From Azospirillum soli (lineage in GTDB: Bacteria > Pseudomonadota > Alphaproteobacteria > Azospirillales > Azospirillaceae), in assembly GCF_017876165.1 (NCBI RefSeq), contig NZ_JAGINQ010000001.1, positions 186,001 through 250,000 of the forward strand: a DNA stretch of 64,000 nucleotides, written 5' to 3'. The notes under the pieces are model-generated. The model worked only from the letters and a program-made list of their open reading frames with translations, did not search any database and had not been told where the DNA came from. Made by a program: the position numbers and the translations under genes. Shown in pieces: positions 7,487-16,842 of this stretch (within the stretch, counting starts at the first letter, position 1; each line of letters begins with the position of its first letter).

Positions 7487-8491
7487 ATGCCCGAGCGCAC
7501 CGACATCAGCTACAATGAGCAGGTCACCTACCAAGTCCCGGACGACGCGGCCGGCGAACGGCTGGACAAGGCTTTGGCGGCGGGCCTGCCCGGCCTGTCG
7601 CGCTCGCGCGTCCAGGCGCTGCTGGAGCAGGGCTGCGTGCGCGAGGGCGGGCGGACGATAACGGACCCGTCCCTGCGGGTCAAATCCGGCCAAACTTTCG
7701 ACGTTTTCATCCCCGAAGCTGAGCCTGCACAGCCGGAAGCCCAGGACATCCCCCTGGACGTGGTTTACGAGGACGAGGACGTGCTGGTCATCGACAAGCC
7801 CGCCGGTCTGGTGGTTCATCCCGCCGCCGGCAACCCGGACAACACGCTGGTGAACGCGCTGCTCGCCCATTGCGGCGACAGCCTGTCGGGCATCGGCGGG
7901 GTCAAGCGGCCGGGCATCGTGCACCGACTCGACAAGGACACCAGTGGCCTGATGGTGGTTGCCAAGAACGACCGCGCCCACCACGCGCTGACCGAACAAT
8001 TCTCCGGCCGCTCGCTCAGCCGCACCTACCAAGCGCTGGTCTGGGGCCTACCCTCCCCCCGCGAAGGCCGGATCGAGGGCAACATCGGGCGCAGCACTGC
8101 CGACCGCAAGAAGATGGCCGTCGTGGCGAACGGCGGAAAGCACGCCGCCACGCGCTACCGCGTGATCAAGAACTGGGGCACCGCCGTTTCGCTCGTCGAA
8201 TGCGTGCTGGAGACCGGTCGCACCCACCAGATCCGCGTCCACATGGCGCACATCGGCCATCCCGTCGTCGGCGATCCGCTGTACGGCAAGGGCCGGGCCG
8301 CGCGCCCCGGCGGCAAACACGCCTCTGCCTTGCCGGAACCGCAACGCGGCGCGTTTGTTGGCTTTCCTCGACAGGCATTGCACGCCACGGCCTTGAAGTT
8401 CCTGCACCCCGCGCACGGCGAGCCGGTGCGGTTCGAGGCCGGTCTGCCGCTGGACATGCAGGGGCTGATCAGTACCTTAGAATCACTATAA
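7487..8491 (+). CDS. rluD: 23S rRNA pseudouridine synthase RluD
   Basis: The 334-aa protein isomerises uridines of helix 69 of 23S rRNA to pseudouridine. An S4 RNA-binding domain (about residues 20-85, ERLDKALAAGLPGLSRSRVQ) is followed by the synthase domain with IDKPAGLVVHPA and the catalytic-site motif HRLDKDTSGL (146-155, nucleophile D149), then ETGRTHQIRVHMAHIGHPVVGDPLYG. The ATG at 7487, with GAGGAG about 10 nt upstream, is chosen over an in-frame ATG at 7394 that would lie inside the divergent gene. rpoH follows in the same direction, the usual alphaproteobacterial arrangement. Confidence 0.93.
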   Translation: MPERTDISYNEQVTYQVPDDAAGERLDKALAAGLPGLSRSRVQALLEQGCVREGGRTITDPSLRVKSGQTFDVFIPEAEPAQPEAQDIPLDVVYEDEDVLVIDKPAGLVVHPAAGNPDNTLVNALLAHCGDSLSGIGGVKRPGIVHRLDKDTSGLMVVAKNDRAHHALTEQFSGRSLSRTYQALVWGLPSPREGRIEGNIGRSTADRKKMAVVANGGKHAATRYRVIKNWGTAVSLVECVLETGRTHQIRVHMAHIGHPVVGDPLYGKGRAARPGGKHASALPEPQRGAFVGFPRQALHATALKFLHPAHGEPVRFEAGLPLDMQGLISTLESL

Positions 8492-8648
8492 AGTGACTAT
8501 ACCCACGCGCATAAGTCGGTTATTCTTCGTTTCGGCGGGTGCCCTCAAGCTCAAGGTCGGGTATGGCCAAGAGTGGGGCGGCACATTAAGGTGAACGGTC
8601 GGGTGCCCATCAGAAGGCACGAACAGCGGCCGTCGGAGAGGGTCTAAC

Positions 8649-9533
8649 ATGGCGACACTATCCAGCGTTCCGGTCATCAGTTCCGAAAGCAACCTCTCGC
8701 GCTACCTCCAGGAGATTCGCAAGTTCCCCATGCTTGCGGCCGAGGAGGAGTACATGCTGGCCAAGCGCTGGCAGGAGCATGAGGACTCGATAGCCGCGCA
8801 CAAGCTGGTCACCAGCCATCTGCGGCTCGTGGCGAAGATCGCCATGGGCTATCGCGGCTACGGCCTCCCCCTGTCGGAGCTGATCTCCGAAGGCAACGTC
8901 GGCATGATGCAGGCGGTCAAGCGGTTCGACCCGGACCGCGGCTTCCGGCTGGCGACCTACGCCATGTGGTGGATTCGCGCCGCTATCCAGGAATACATCC
9001 TGCACAGCTGGTCGCTCGTGAAGATGGGCACCACCGCCGCGCAGAAGAAGCTTTTCTTCAACCTGCGCCGGCTGAAGGGCCAGATGCAGGCCATCGAGGA
9101 CGGCGACATGTCGCCGGAGCAGGTGCGCCAGATCGCCACGACGCTGGAAGTGCCGGAGCAGGACGTCGTCAACATGAACCGCCGCCTCGGCGCGCCCGAC
9201 CATTCGCTGAACGCGCCGCTGCGCGCCGACAGCGAGGGCGAGTGGCAGGACTGGCTGGTGGACGAGACGGCGAACCAGGAAATCTCGCTGGCCGAAAGCG
9301 AGGAGCTGGGCAAACGCCGCAAGCTGCTGGCCCAGGCCATGGAGCATCTGAACGAGCGCGAGCGCCACATCCTGATCGAGCGGCGCCTGCGCGACAACCC
9401 GACCACGCTGGAAGACCTCTCGCAGAAGTACGGCATCAGCCGCGAGCGCGTCCGCCAGATCGAGGTGCGCGCCTTCGAAAAGCTCCAGAAGGCAATCAAG
9501 AACGCCGCCATCGAGCAGCGTTTGGTGGGCTAA
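8649..9533 (+). CDS. rpoH: Heat-shock RNA polymerase sigma factor RpoH (sigma-32)
   Basis: This 294-aa protein is a group 3 sigma-70 factor that transcribes heat-shock genes. It has region 1.2/2 (YLQEIRKFPMLAAEEEYMLAKRW, then HLRLVAKIAMGYRGYGLPLSELISEGNVGMMQAVKRFD), the RpoH-specific box QKKLFFNLRR (about 131-140) bound by FtsH/DnaK control in other species, and region 4 with SQKYGISRERVRQIEVRAFEKLQ. It ends 110 nt before a strong terminator. The 157-nt gap after rluD probably contains its own promoter, but I could not identify boxes with confidence. Some Azospirillum species carry several rpoH paralogues; this looks like a canonical copy. Confidence 0.95.
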   Translation: MATLSSVPVISSESNLSRYLQEIRKFPMLAAEEEYMLAKRWQEHEDSIAAHKLVTSHLRLVAKIAMGYRGYGLPLSELISEGNVGMMQAVKRFDPDRGFRLATYAMWWIRAAIQEYILHSWSLVKMGTTAAQKKLFFNLRRLKGQMQAIEDGDMSPEQVRQIATTLEVPEQDVVNMNRRLGAPDHSLNAPLRADSEGEWQDWLVDETANQEISLAESEELGKRRKLLAQAMEHLNERERHILIERRLRDNPTTLEDLSQKYGISRERVRQIEVRAFEKLQKAIKNAAIEQRLVG

Positions 9534-9611
9534 CCGACGGAGCCCCTCTCCCCTTGTGGGCGCGTAGCCGTCCGCAAGGCGGATGGGGGCCGAAGGCCAC
9601 CCCCTCATCCC

Positions 9612-9646
9612 AAACCCTTCTCCCACACAGGGGAGAAGGGTTTTTT
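9612..9646 (+). terminator. rpoH terminator
   Basis: A 13-bp stem (AAACCCTTCTCCC / GGGAGAAGGGTTT) with a 6-nt loop is followed immediately by a T-run. It lies about 80 nt past the rpoH stop and abuts the convergent minus-strand gene. The sequence just before it (9541-9610) is a GC-rich low-complexity stretch of the type repeated at many intergenic sites in this genome group. Confidence 0.85.
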
Positions 9647-10146
9647 CATGCCCCCACAGGCTCCTCTTCGGGCTGGAAGCCGCCCGACTCGTCGAAGGTT
9701 TCTCCGGCGACGTCCGGTCCCCATTCCTGGACCAGCGCGACCTTCTTCTGCTTCAGGCCGTCCACGCGCTTTTCCGCGCGCGACACCTCCAGGTTCGCGA
9801 TCACCGGCGGAATGCCGTAATAGAGCGCCCAGCCGATCGCTGCCGCCCCGTACATGACCAGCCACGCCACCGGATCGGTGAAGATCTTCCCCACCGCCGC
9901 GATGGTGTGGTGGTGCTTCCACAAATCGATGGCGAAGGGCATGCAGCCACAGAAATTCAGGCCGCCGACGGTGATCGGGGCCGACTTCTCCGGGTCGCGG
10001 TCGACGACGTAGGCGACCATGGTCGGGATCATCCCGACGCCGAACAGGATCGAGGTCGGCAGCACCACCAGTCCCGCTGGGATGATCAGCAGGATCAGCG
10101 TCAGCATGCTGCCCTTTTTTTTCTTCTTTTTGCCGCCCTTGGCCAT
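9646..10146 (-). CDS. Conserved two-helix membrane protein with a lysine-rich N-terminus
   Basis: This 166-aa protein starts MAKGGKKKKKKG and then has one long hydrophobic stretch (LTLILLIIPAGLVVLPTSILFGVGMIPTMVAYVVD, best read as one or two helices) and another around WLVMYGAAAIGWALYYGIPPVIA. Between them is a short NFCGCMPFAIDLWKHHHT segment with two cysteines and three histidines. The C-terminal 50 residues are charged (VSRAEKRVDGLKQKKVALVQEW) and probably cytoplasmic. It follows the tail-anchored pseudokinase gene by 15 nt in the same direction and is almost surely co-transcribed. I cannot assign a function; the pairing suggests the two proteins act together at the membrane. Confidence 0.75.
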   Translation of the reverse strand: MAKGGKKKKKKGSMLTLILLIIPAGLVVLPTSILFGVGMIPTMVAYVVDRDPEKSAPITVGGLNFCGCMPFAIDLWKHHHTIAAVGKIFTDPVAWLVMYGAAAIGWALYYGIPPVIANLEVSRAEKRVDGLKQKKVALVQEWGPDVAGETFDESGGFQPEEEPVGA

Positions 10147-10161
10147 AGGCTTACCGATCCG

Positions 10162-12201
10162 TCAGAAGGCGAAGAAGAGGATGATGCCGGCGACCAGCAG
10201 AGTCGACAGCAGGCTCGACGCGATGGCCGCCACCTGCCGGCCGCTCGATTCGATGATGCTCTCGCGGTCGCCCATCATTTGGCGCAGCTTGTTGATTTCG
10301 GCGTCCGCCTCACGATAGGCGATCTGGGCCGCCTCAAACTCCAGCTTGTCGCGGCGCAGCGATTCGGGGTCGTCCACGATCTTCAGCAATTCGCCCAGCC
10401 GGCCGTTGTGGGCGGCGGTGTCGGCCTGCTTGCGCACCGCCTCCTGCTGCGGGCGGCTGTGGAAGCGGCGGAAGGCCGGGTCCAGTAGAGCCACCACCCA
10501 GGCCGCGAGGTGCGACAGGCTGTCGGTGCCGGTGCGCGCCTGCACGTCGGACAGGATGGTCAGCATGGCGATGACCCGGCGCATCGGCTCGACGCTGGCG
10601 CCCAGCTGGCTGTACAGCAGCTCTTCCGTGCGCTTGTGGCGGGAGGCCAGGAACGCGGCGATGTGGCGATCAATGGGGTCCTTGTGCCGCTCGCCCCCCG
10701 CCGCGATCCAGTCGAGCGCGCGCAGCAGTTCCGCCGGCGTGGTCGGCAGCTGCTTGACGACCAGCGGGCTGATGCAGGGCATGGTCAGGTTCATTTCGTA
10801 CAGAACCCGCTCCACCCCCAGCCCGTGCGCCGTGCGGTCGAGGAAGGCGCGGATCTGGTCGAAGCCCTGCACCATCGGTACGAACTCCGGCTTGAAGTCC
10901 GACTGGCAGTTCACCCAGAACATCGGCAGCTGGTTGGCCAGAACCTCGGCGACGGGCTGGGGCGACTCGCCGCGCATGAAGCTGTCGGCCAGCATGGTGC
11001 CGATGCCGTCGGGCATCATCGCCTTGGCGCGATAGCGGATGGGCGCCGTCGGGTCGAGCGCCATGCACACGCGCGACACCAGCCGGTCGGACATGCTGCC
11101 GCCCTTACCGGTGGAGGCTGTCTGGATGGCGCCGGCGACCGCCTCGGCGCGCTGGTCGTCGCCCATGGAGCGGCGCAGCCACTTGTCCAGCTCGCCGCCC
11201 TCGATGACCGAGCTGGCCGCCGCGACGTGCTTGGCAAAGGCGCGGGCCAGCGTGCGGCAGTGCCAGTATTCCTGCCCCTGGAACTCCAGCGGGCGGGCGG
11301 CGCGGCGCGGCACCTGCGGCTGCTTCGGGCTGAGGCGCCGACCGGCGACCCACAGGTCGAGGTCCTGCAAGGTCCAGCGCTGCTTGGGATCGTCCACCAG
11401 CAGGCCGCGAATCACCTCGTTGATGCCGAGCGGCAGGCGCATCTGCCCGACCAGCGCCGGGTAGGACCCGCGCTCGATCTTGGCCTGCAAAATGGCCTCG
11501 TCCTCCAGCCCGGCCACCGGGTTGCGGCCGAGCAGCAGGAGGAGCAGCGTGACGCCCAGCGAATAGAGGTCGTCGGCCATGGTGCCGTTGCCGCGCCCGG
11601 CCGGCGAGGCCATACCCCGCTCCACCGTCTCCAGCAGCACCGGCTGGCCGAATCCGGCCGGCGAGGACACGCATTCGCCCAGCATGAAGCCGCCGGACGC
11701 GAGGTCGCGGAAGAACATGTTGGTCGGGCGAATCGCCCCGTGCACCACGCCCCGGCTCGACATCTCCTTCAGCGCCGAGACCATGGGGTGGACGATCTGC
11801 CGGGTCAGCTGGTCTTCCGGCATCGGCTCGGACGCTTCGTTGATGGTGTTCATCAACCGCCGGCCCGCCGGCTTCTCGAAGATCAGGCAATAGCGCCGGC
11901 CACGGTCCATCGGCCAATCGACCACGCCCCAGTCGAGCAGGCGCATGTGCACCTGGTTGTCGAGGCTCGACACGGTCGAGGCGACGTCGGTGCGCGGCAG
12001 CGTGGCGCCGTGGCAGATGATGGCGAAGGGTTCGGCCCGCTTGTCGCGGAGCGAGCGCGCGGAGTAGGCGTTGCCGCCGACCGCGTTCAGCGCCGGCAAT
12101 GGCGCGCCGGGAAGGATTTCGTACCGCTCGGCGAGCTTCACCGGGTCGGCGCCCGCCATCATCCGTTCCGCGGCTGCGGCGGTCTGGGCATCGGATGGCA
12201 T
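10162..12201 (-). CDS. Tail-anchored protein-kinase-like protein (probable pseudokinase)
   Basis: A 679-aa protein whose first ~330 residues have a Ser/Thr kinase layout: a catalytic-loop-like VVHGAIRPTNMFF, a DLYSLGVTLLLLLLG helix and an N-lobe. The key catalytic residues are gone. The HRD Asp is replaced (HGAIRPTN), no DFG is present (LGECVSS at that place) and the beta-3 Lys position reads FAIICHG. A ~250-residue helical region of unknown type follows, then a coiled-coil-like stretch (LEFEAAQIAYREADAEINKLRQM) and a single C-terminal helix (VAAIASSLLSTLLVAGIILFFAF split here as SLLSTLLVAGII), typical of a tail anchor. The ATG at 12201 is used; a GTG at 12237 is possible. It lies in an operon with the membrane protein downstream. 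Confidence 0.75.
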   Translation of the reverse strand: MPSDAQTAAAAERMMAGADPVKLAERYEILPGAPLPALNAVGGNAYSARSLRDKRAEPFAIICHGATLPRTDVASTVSSLDNQVHMRLLDWGVVDWPMDRGRRYCLIFEKPAGRRLMNTINEASEPMPEDQLTRQIVHPMVSALKEMSSRGVVHGAIRPTNMFFRDLASGGFMLGECVSSPAGFGQPVLLETVERGMASPAGRGNGTMADDLYSLGVTLLLLLLGRNPVAGLEDEAILQAKIERGSYPALVGQMRLPLGINEVIRGLLVDDPKQRWTLQDLDLWVAGRRLSPKQPQVPRRAARPLEFQGQEYWHCRTLARAFAKHVAAASSVIEGGELDKWLRRSMGDDQRAEAVAGAIQTASTGKGGSMSDRLVSRVCMALDPTAPIRYRAKAMMPDGIGTMLADSFMRGESPQPVAEVLANQLPMFWVNCQSDFKPEFVPMVQGFDQIRAFLDRTAHGLGVERVLYEMNLTMPCISPLVVKQLPTTPAELLRALDWIAAGGERHKDPIDRHIAAFLASRHKRTEELLYSQLGASVEPMRRVIAMLTILSDVQARTGTDSLSHLAAWVVALLDPAFRRFHSRPQQEAVRKQADTAAHNGRLGELLKIVDDPESLRRDKLEFEAAQIAYREADAEINKLRQMMGDRESIIESSGRQVAAIASSLLSTLLVAGIILFFAF

Positions 12202-12268
12202 GTGCTGCGTGTCCCCGGGGCCTGCGTGCGTGTGCACGTCCTAGGTGGCCTCAAAAGGGCAAATAAAC

Positions 12269-12288
12269 CCTTAACGTGCGCGTTAAGG
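12269..12288. promoter_or_regulatory. Perfect palindrome upstream of the pseudokinase gene
   Basis: CCTTAACG and CGTTAAGG form an 8-bp perfect inverted repeat around TGCG, 32-68 nt upstream of the two candidate starts of the pseudokinase. It could be an operator. It resembles a CtrA site (TTAA-N7-TTAA) but the spacing is 8, so I do not call it one. Confidence 0.35.
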
Positions 12289-12297
12289 TGTTGCTGC

Positions 12298-12388
12298 GGG
12301 CCCCCACCCTAACCCTCCCCCATGCTGCGCACGGGGGAGAGAAACAGGCCCCTTCCCCCGCGAAGTGGGGGAAGGTTGGGATGGGGGC
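12298..12388 (+). repeat. Dispersed two-hairpin element, copy A
   Basis: The 91-bp element begins GGGCCCCCACCCTAACC, contains the hairpin CTCCCCCATGCTGCGCACGG with its partner GGGGGAG and a second hairpin CTTCCCCC/GGGGGAAG, and ends GGTTGGGATGGGGGC. A near-identical copy lies in reverse orientation at 48566-48662. The outer ends are inverted repeats of each other. It sits 17 nt after the purA stop codon and may act as its terminator. Confidence 0.85.
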
Positions 12389-12404
12389 TCGCCGCTGGTG
12401 CTTA

Positions 12405-13697
<1,293 letters not shown>

Positions 13698-13763
13698 GTG
13701 TGTCTCCGCAGAAAAAGAAATCAGTGCATCGCGGCCCTTCCCGATGAAGGACCAGGGAATAGC

Positions 13764-14927
13764 CTACTCCAGAGGCTTTACCGCCCCGCCGGCCAGAACA
13801 TGGCCGCAACCGAGACGCTTGGCCTCCGCCGCCGGGTCGGCCGCCGGGGCAAGCCCCGCCACGGTCACCCAGCCCTCGGCGCGCAGCTTCTCCGCCGCCG
13901 CCCACGACGTGCCATGCGGCACGTAAACGCGCTGGATCGCCGCGGGTGCCGGAACGGCGCGCAGCAGCGTGTCCATGTAAAGGGTGAAGCCGGTGGCGGG
14001 CTCGCCCTCTTCCTCGGCTTCAGGACGAGCACCGGCGCGGTAGCGCCCGCCCGCTCCCAGCTCGCCGCGCACGTCGCGCGCGAACAGGGTGAAGCTGAGG
14101 CCGGTCTGGTACTCGAACCCGCGATGCTCGACGAGATCGATGGTGATGGTCAGGTCCGGCCGCGCGGCGCGCAGCAGACGCAGCGCCTCGGTCAGGCGGC
14201 GGCGGTCCTTCTCGGCGGCTTCCGGCAGCGGCAGCGAGGCCAGCGTCTCCATGGCGCGGTCCGCCGGACCCGACGCGGTCATCAGCCTGTGCAGCAGATC
14301 GGCGGCCGGCCCGCCCACGGCCGCGACAGCGGCGGCGTCCTTCTTGTCGAGCGCCACGCGCAGCGCGCGCGTCTCATCCTCGCCAAGACCCAGCCCCTTG
14401 CAGACCAGCGGCACCATGGTCGGCACGCAGAGGTCCACCGACAGGTGCTTGACCCCCACACCTTCCAGCGCGTGCGCGGCCAGCAGGATCACCTCGGCGT
14501 CCGCGTCGGCCTCCAGCGGGCCGATCAGTTCCACGCCGACCTGGGTAAACTGCCGCTCCTGGCGCAGCTGCGACCCCTTCACGCGCAGCACCTGCCCGGC
14601 GTAGCACAGGCGCACCGGCCGGGCTTCGTTCTTCAGGCGGGTGGTGGCGATGCGGGCGATCTGCGGCGTGATGTCGGCGCGCACGGCCATCATCCGCTGC
14701 GACAGCGGGTCCATCAGCCGGAAGGTCTGCTTGGCCATGGCGGCGCCGGAGCCGGACAGCAGATTATCCTCGAACTCCACCAGCGGCGGCTTGACGCGCT
14801 GATAGCCGTGGGCGGTGAACTCCGCCAACAGGCGCTCCACCGCAGCCGCTTCATGCGCCGCCTCGGGCGGCAGCACGTCGTGCAGGCCGGCGGGCAGCAG
14901 GGCGGAGCTCATGGGATCGGCGGGCAT
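13764..14927 (-). CDS. hisZ: ATP phosphoribosyltransferase regulatory subunit
   Basis: A 387-aa paralogue of histidyl-tRNA synthetase that forms the hetero-octameric first enzyme of histidine biosynthesis with short-form HisG. It has the class II synthetase core (LPAGLHDVLPPEAAHE, FRLMDPLSQRMMAVRADITPQIARI, CYAGQVLRVKGSQLRQERQFTQVGVELIG) but lacks the anticodon-binding domain and has a degenerate late motif (LGAGGRYRAGA). HisG is not in this window. It starts with ATG at 14927; an in-frame ATG at 14912 is also possible. It is followed by purA in an apparent operon. Confidence 0.92.
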   Translation of the reverse strand: MPADPMSSALLPAGLHDVLPPEAAHEAAAVERLLAEFTAHGYQRVKPPLVEFEDNLLSGSGAAMAKQTFRLMDPLSQRMMAVRADITPQIARIATTRLKNEARPVRLCYAGQVLRVKGSQLRQERQFTQVGVELIGPLEADADAEVILLAAHALEGVGVKHLSVDLCVPTMVPLVCKGLGLGEDETRALRVALDKKDAAAVAAVGGPAADLLHRLMTASGPADRAMETLASLPLPEAAEKDRRRLTEALRLLRAARPDLTITIDLVEHRGFEYQTGLSFTLFARDVRGELGAGGRYRAGARPEAEEEGEPATGFTLYMDTLLRAVPAPAAIQRVYVPHGTSWAAAEKLRAEGWVTVAGLAPAADPAAEAKRLGCGHVLAGGAVKPLE

Positions 14928-15096
14928 GGCCTGATGTCGTCTCGTGAGGGATCAACGTGCGAGCGGCAAAGCGGACGCACGGAGCGGGTCAATACCCGAC
15001 CCCCGCCCCCCATGCAAACGGAAAAGCCGCGCGGGAACCCAGCCAACCGGCTTCGACATGGCTCGGCACCTCGGCGGGCAGACATTCAGGCACGAA

Positions 15097-15135
15097 AACC
15101 CCATCGGTCGTTTCCGACCGACGGGGTTGGCATGC
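15097..15135 (-). terminator. Terminator of the TPGFWKNH protein gene
   Basis: A 14-bp stem with one mismatch (AACCCCATCGGTCG / CGACCGACGGGGTT) and a TTTC loop lies 24 nt beyond the minus-strand gene's stop codon. On the minus strand it is followed by GGGGTTTTCG, giving a short T-run. Confidence 0.7.
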
Positions 15136-15151
15136 GCCCGAAGAGCGTCCG

Positions 15152-16285
15152 TTATGAGAAGCCGCTGACATCCACATGCGGCATGTTGTTCATGGCGTCG
15201 AAGGCGCTGGCCACCGCCCCCACGTCCGTCCAGGCCCAGAAGTCGGTCATCGCGCTGGAAACGCCATAGACATCCTGCACGGCATTGATGACCTCGTTGG
15301 CCGCGATGCGGCCGTCATCGTTCAGGTCCACCTTCTCCATGATCCCGACCACCCGATCCACGGCGGCGTCACGGTCGGTGACGAAGGTCGCGCTGTTCGG
15401 ATCCAGGCCGTAAACCCCGACCACGGCGTCTTCCAAGGCGTCCGTGTCGATGACGTAATTCGTGTCGTCGCTCATCGCGTTGGCCCACCCCGCCGTGGTG
15501 GAGCGCAACAGGGCCGCCTCGCCACCGCCTTGCGCGGCAAGGGCTTCGCCGAGCGTCGGGTTGCCGGACAGCAGCGGCCTCGTCGACCCTTTCACGTCGA
15601 CCCCGAACACCTGCTCGTAGTAATCGCCGCTCAAGCTCTTCCCGGTTTCCTGAAGGAAGATGTCCGGATGGTTCTTCCAGAATCCCGGCGTCTGCGCCAG
15701 CCCGTCGCCGTTCGGCGGCGGCTCATCCTCGCAGGGAGGAAGGTCCAGCAGATAACCGGCGGTCTTGGCGCTTTCCTCCCCACCGTCCGTCGATTGCAGC
15801 CGCACCCACCAGTCGGTGTTCTCCAGCAGCAATTCGGCATCGAGATCGGTGTCGGCCTTTGTGATGAGAAAGCTGGCCGCCTGGACGATGCCCTCGCCGG
15901 ATCCCTGGGCACTGAACTTGATGCCGACGTCGTATGGCTCGTCCGACCCGCCGCCGGTAGTGATGAAGCCAGGATCAAGCGGCCCACCGTCGCTGACCTG
16001 ATTGGCTCCGATGACATAGGCGGGGGTGTATGTACTCAGCGTTCCGTTGGCGGTCGATCTCTGAATGTTGACAATTTGCAAACCAGAAACGGCATCGTTT
16101 TGTATGTCAAAGGCGACACCGATCATGTCCTCGGTCCCGGAATTGGAACCTGGATCTATCGATAACGACACCTTTATGTCCTTGTACCCGTCCCCATTGA
16201 AATCTTGGCAATATTGAAATGTAGCGTTGATTTTCTCATCTGTAGAACCAAGCTGCTCACCAAACGTCGTGCTGTAGGTCGTCAT
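15152..16285 (-). CDS. Protein with Ca-binding loops and a TPGFWKNH module
   Basis: A 377-aa acidic protein. The N-terminal half (residues 1-190) looks like a beta-rich domain and holds one DFNGDGYKD Ca-loop. The TPGFWKNHPD motif (about 205-215) is known from secreted proteins of many phyla. Near the C-terminus is DLNDDGRIAANE, an EF-hand/dockerin-type loop (about 325-336). There is no Sec signal peptide, so type I or another leaderless export is possible. The ATG at 16285 has a GGGGAGAAAGG site; an upstream in-frame extension to 16450 is AT-rich and rejected. Its AT-rich 5' region and own terminator set it apart from its neighbours and suggest acquisition. Function unknown. Confidence 0.65.
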   Translation of the reverse strand: MTTYSTTFGEQLGSTDEKINATFQYCQDFNGDGYKDIKVSLSIDPGSNSGTEDMIGVAFDIQNDAVSGLQIVNIQRSTANGTLSTYTPAYVIGANQVSDGGPLDPGFITTGGGSDEPYDVGIKFSAQGSGEGIVQAASFLITKADTDLDAELLLENTDWWVRLQSTDGGEESAKTAGYLLDLPPCEDEPPPNGDGLAQTPGFWKNHPDIFLQETGKSLSGDYYEQVFGVDVKGSTRPLLSGNPTLGEALAAQGGGEAALLRSTTAGWANAMSDDTNYVIDTDALEDAVVGVYGLDPNSATFVTDRDAAVDRVVGIMEKVDLNDDGRIAANEVINAVQDVYGVSSAMTDFWAWTDVGAVASAFDAMNNMPHVDVSGFS

Positions 16286-16842
16286 GGCCTTTCTCCCCGG
16301 CTTATTGGTTTGCAGCCTCCATTCGCATCGTATGCACACATACAGCCGCAAACGCGTCGGCATTGTAATATTAATGACCCTAGTTTTTATACAGACACTT
16401 CTAATTATAGCTAATGTAATGGCCAAAGCACCTCCTTCGGTTAAAAACAACCGAAATAGCAGCCTGTTTTATTTTCCTTCTCCGTCGAACAGATAGACAA
16501 GCAGGCATGAGATTGCCGAATATTTGTGAACAAACACTCTGCCGCCTCACAACCACAGACCAAATAACGACCTCCGTTTCTCTATCCCGTGTTGCGTCTC
16601 ATTCCGGTCTTATTCATTGATACAAAAGTAGCTTTTCCGCGTTCGGCACCCCGCGATGTCCGCGGGCGACCGCCGTGGTCCGCCAGCGCGTCGCAGTTCA
16701 CATGAGAAGCAGCCGGCTTTCGATCCCACGGACGTCGGGAGCCTGACCGAACCCGATGGACACCACCCCGCCCCTCCGATAAACCGACGAATAGGGGGTA
16801 TCTGCCGTCCGCCGCCGAACGGCGGACGCGACCCGGAGGCGC
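16286..16842. other. AT-rich divergent intergenic region
   Basis: This 557-nt region is clearly richer in A/T than the rest of the window, especially 16320-16620. It holds a perfect TATAAT on the minus strand (16404-16409) that fits the Ca-loop gene as a -10 box, without a good -35, and a 7-bp inverted repeat TTCGGTT/AACCGAA at 16436-16455. The TrkH promoter should lie in its right part, but I cannot place it. No ORF with a ribosome site was convincing. Confidence 0.6.
16404..16409 (-). promoter_or_regulatory. TATAAT -10-like box of the Ca-loop gene
   Basis: A perfect TATAAT reads on the minus strand 119 nt upstream of the ATG at 16285. No matching -35 box is visible at 16-18 nt. The nearby inverted repeat at 16436-16455 would overlap the -35 zone and may be an operator. 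Confidence 0.4.

Noticed and set aside
12271..12286. CtrA-binding site upstream of the pseudokinase
   Set aside because: The TTAA half-sites are 8 nt apart instead of the known 7.
16286..16450. N-terminal extension of the Ca-loop protein to 16450
   Set aside because: The extension is AT-rich, has no good ribosome site, and the ATG at 16285 has one.
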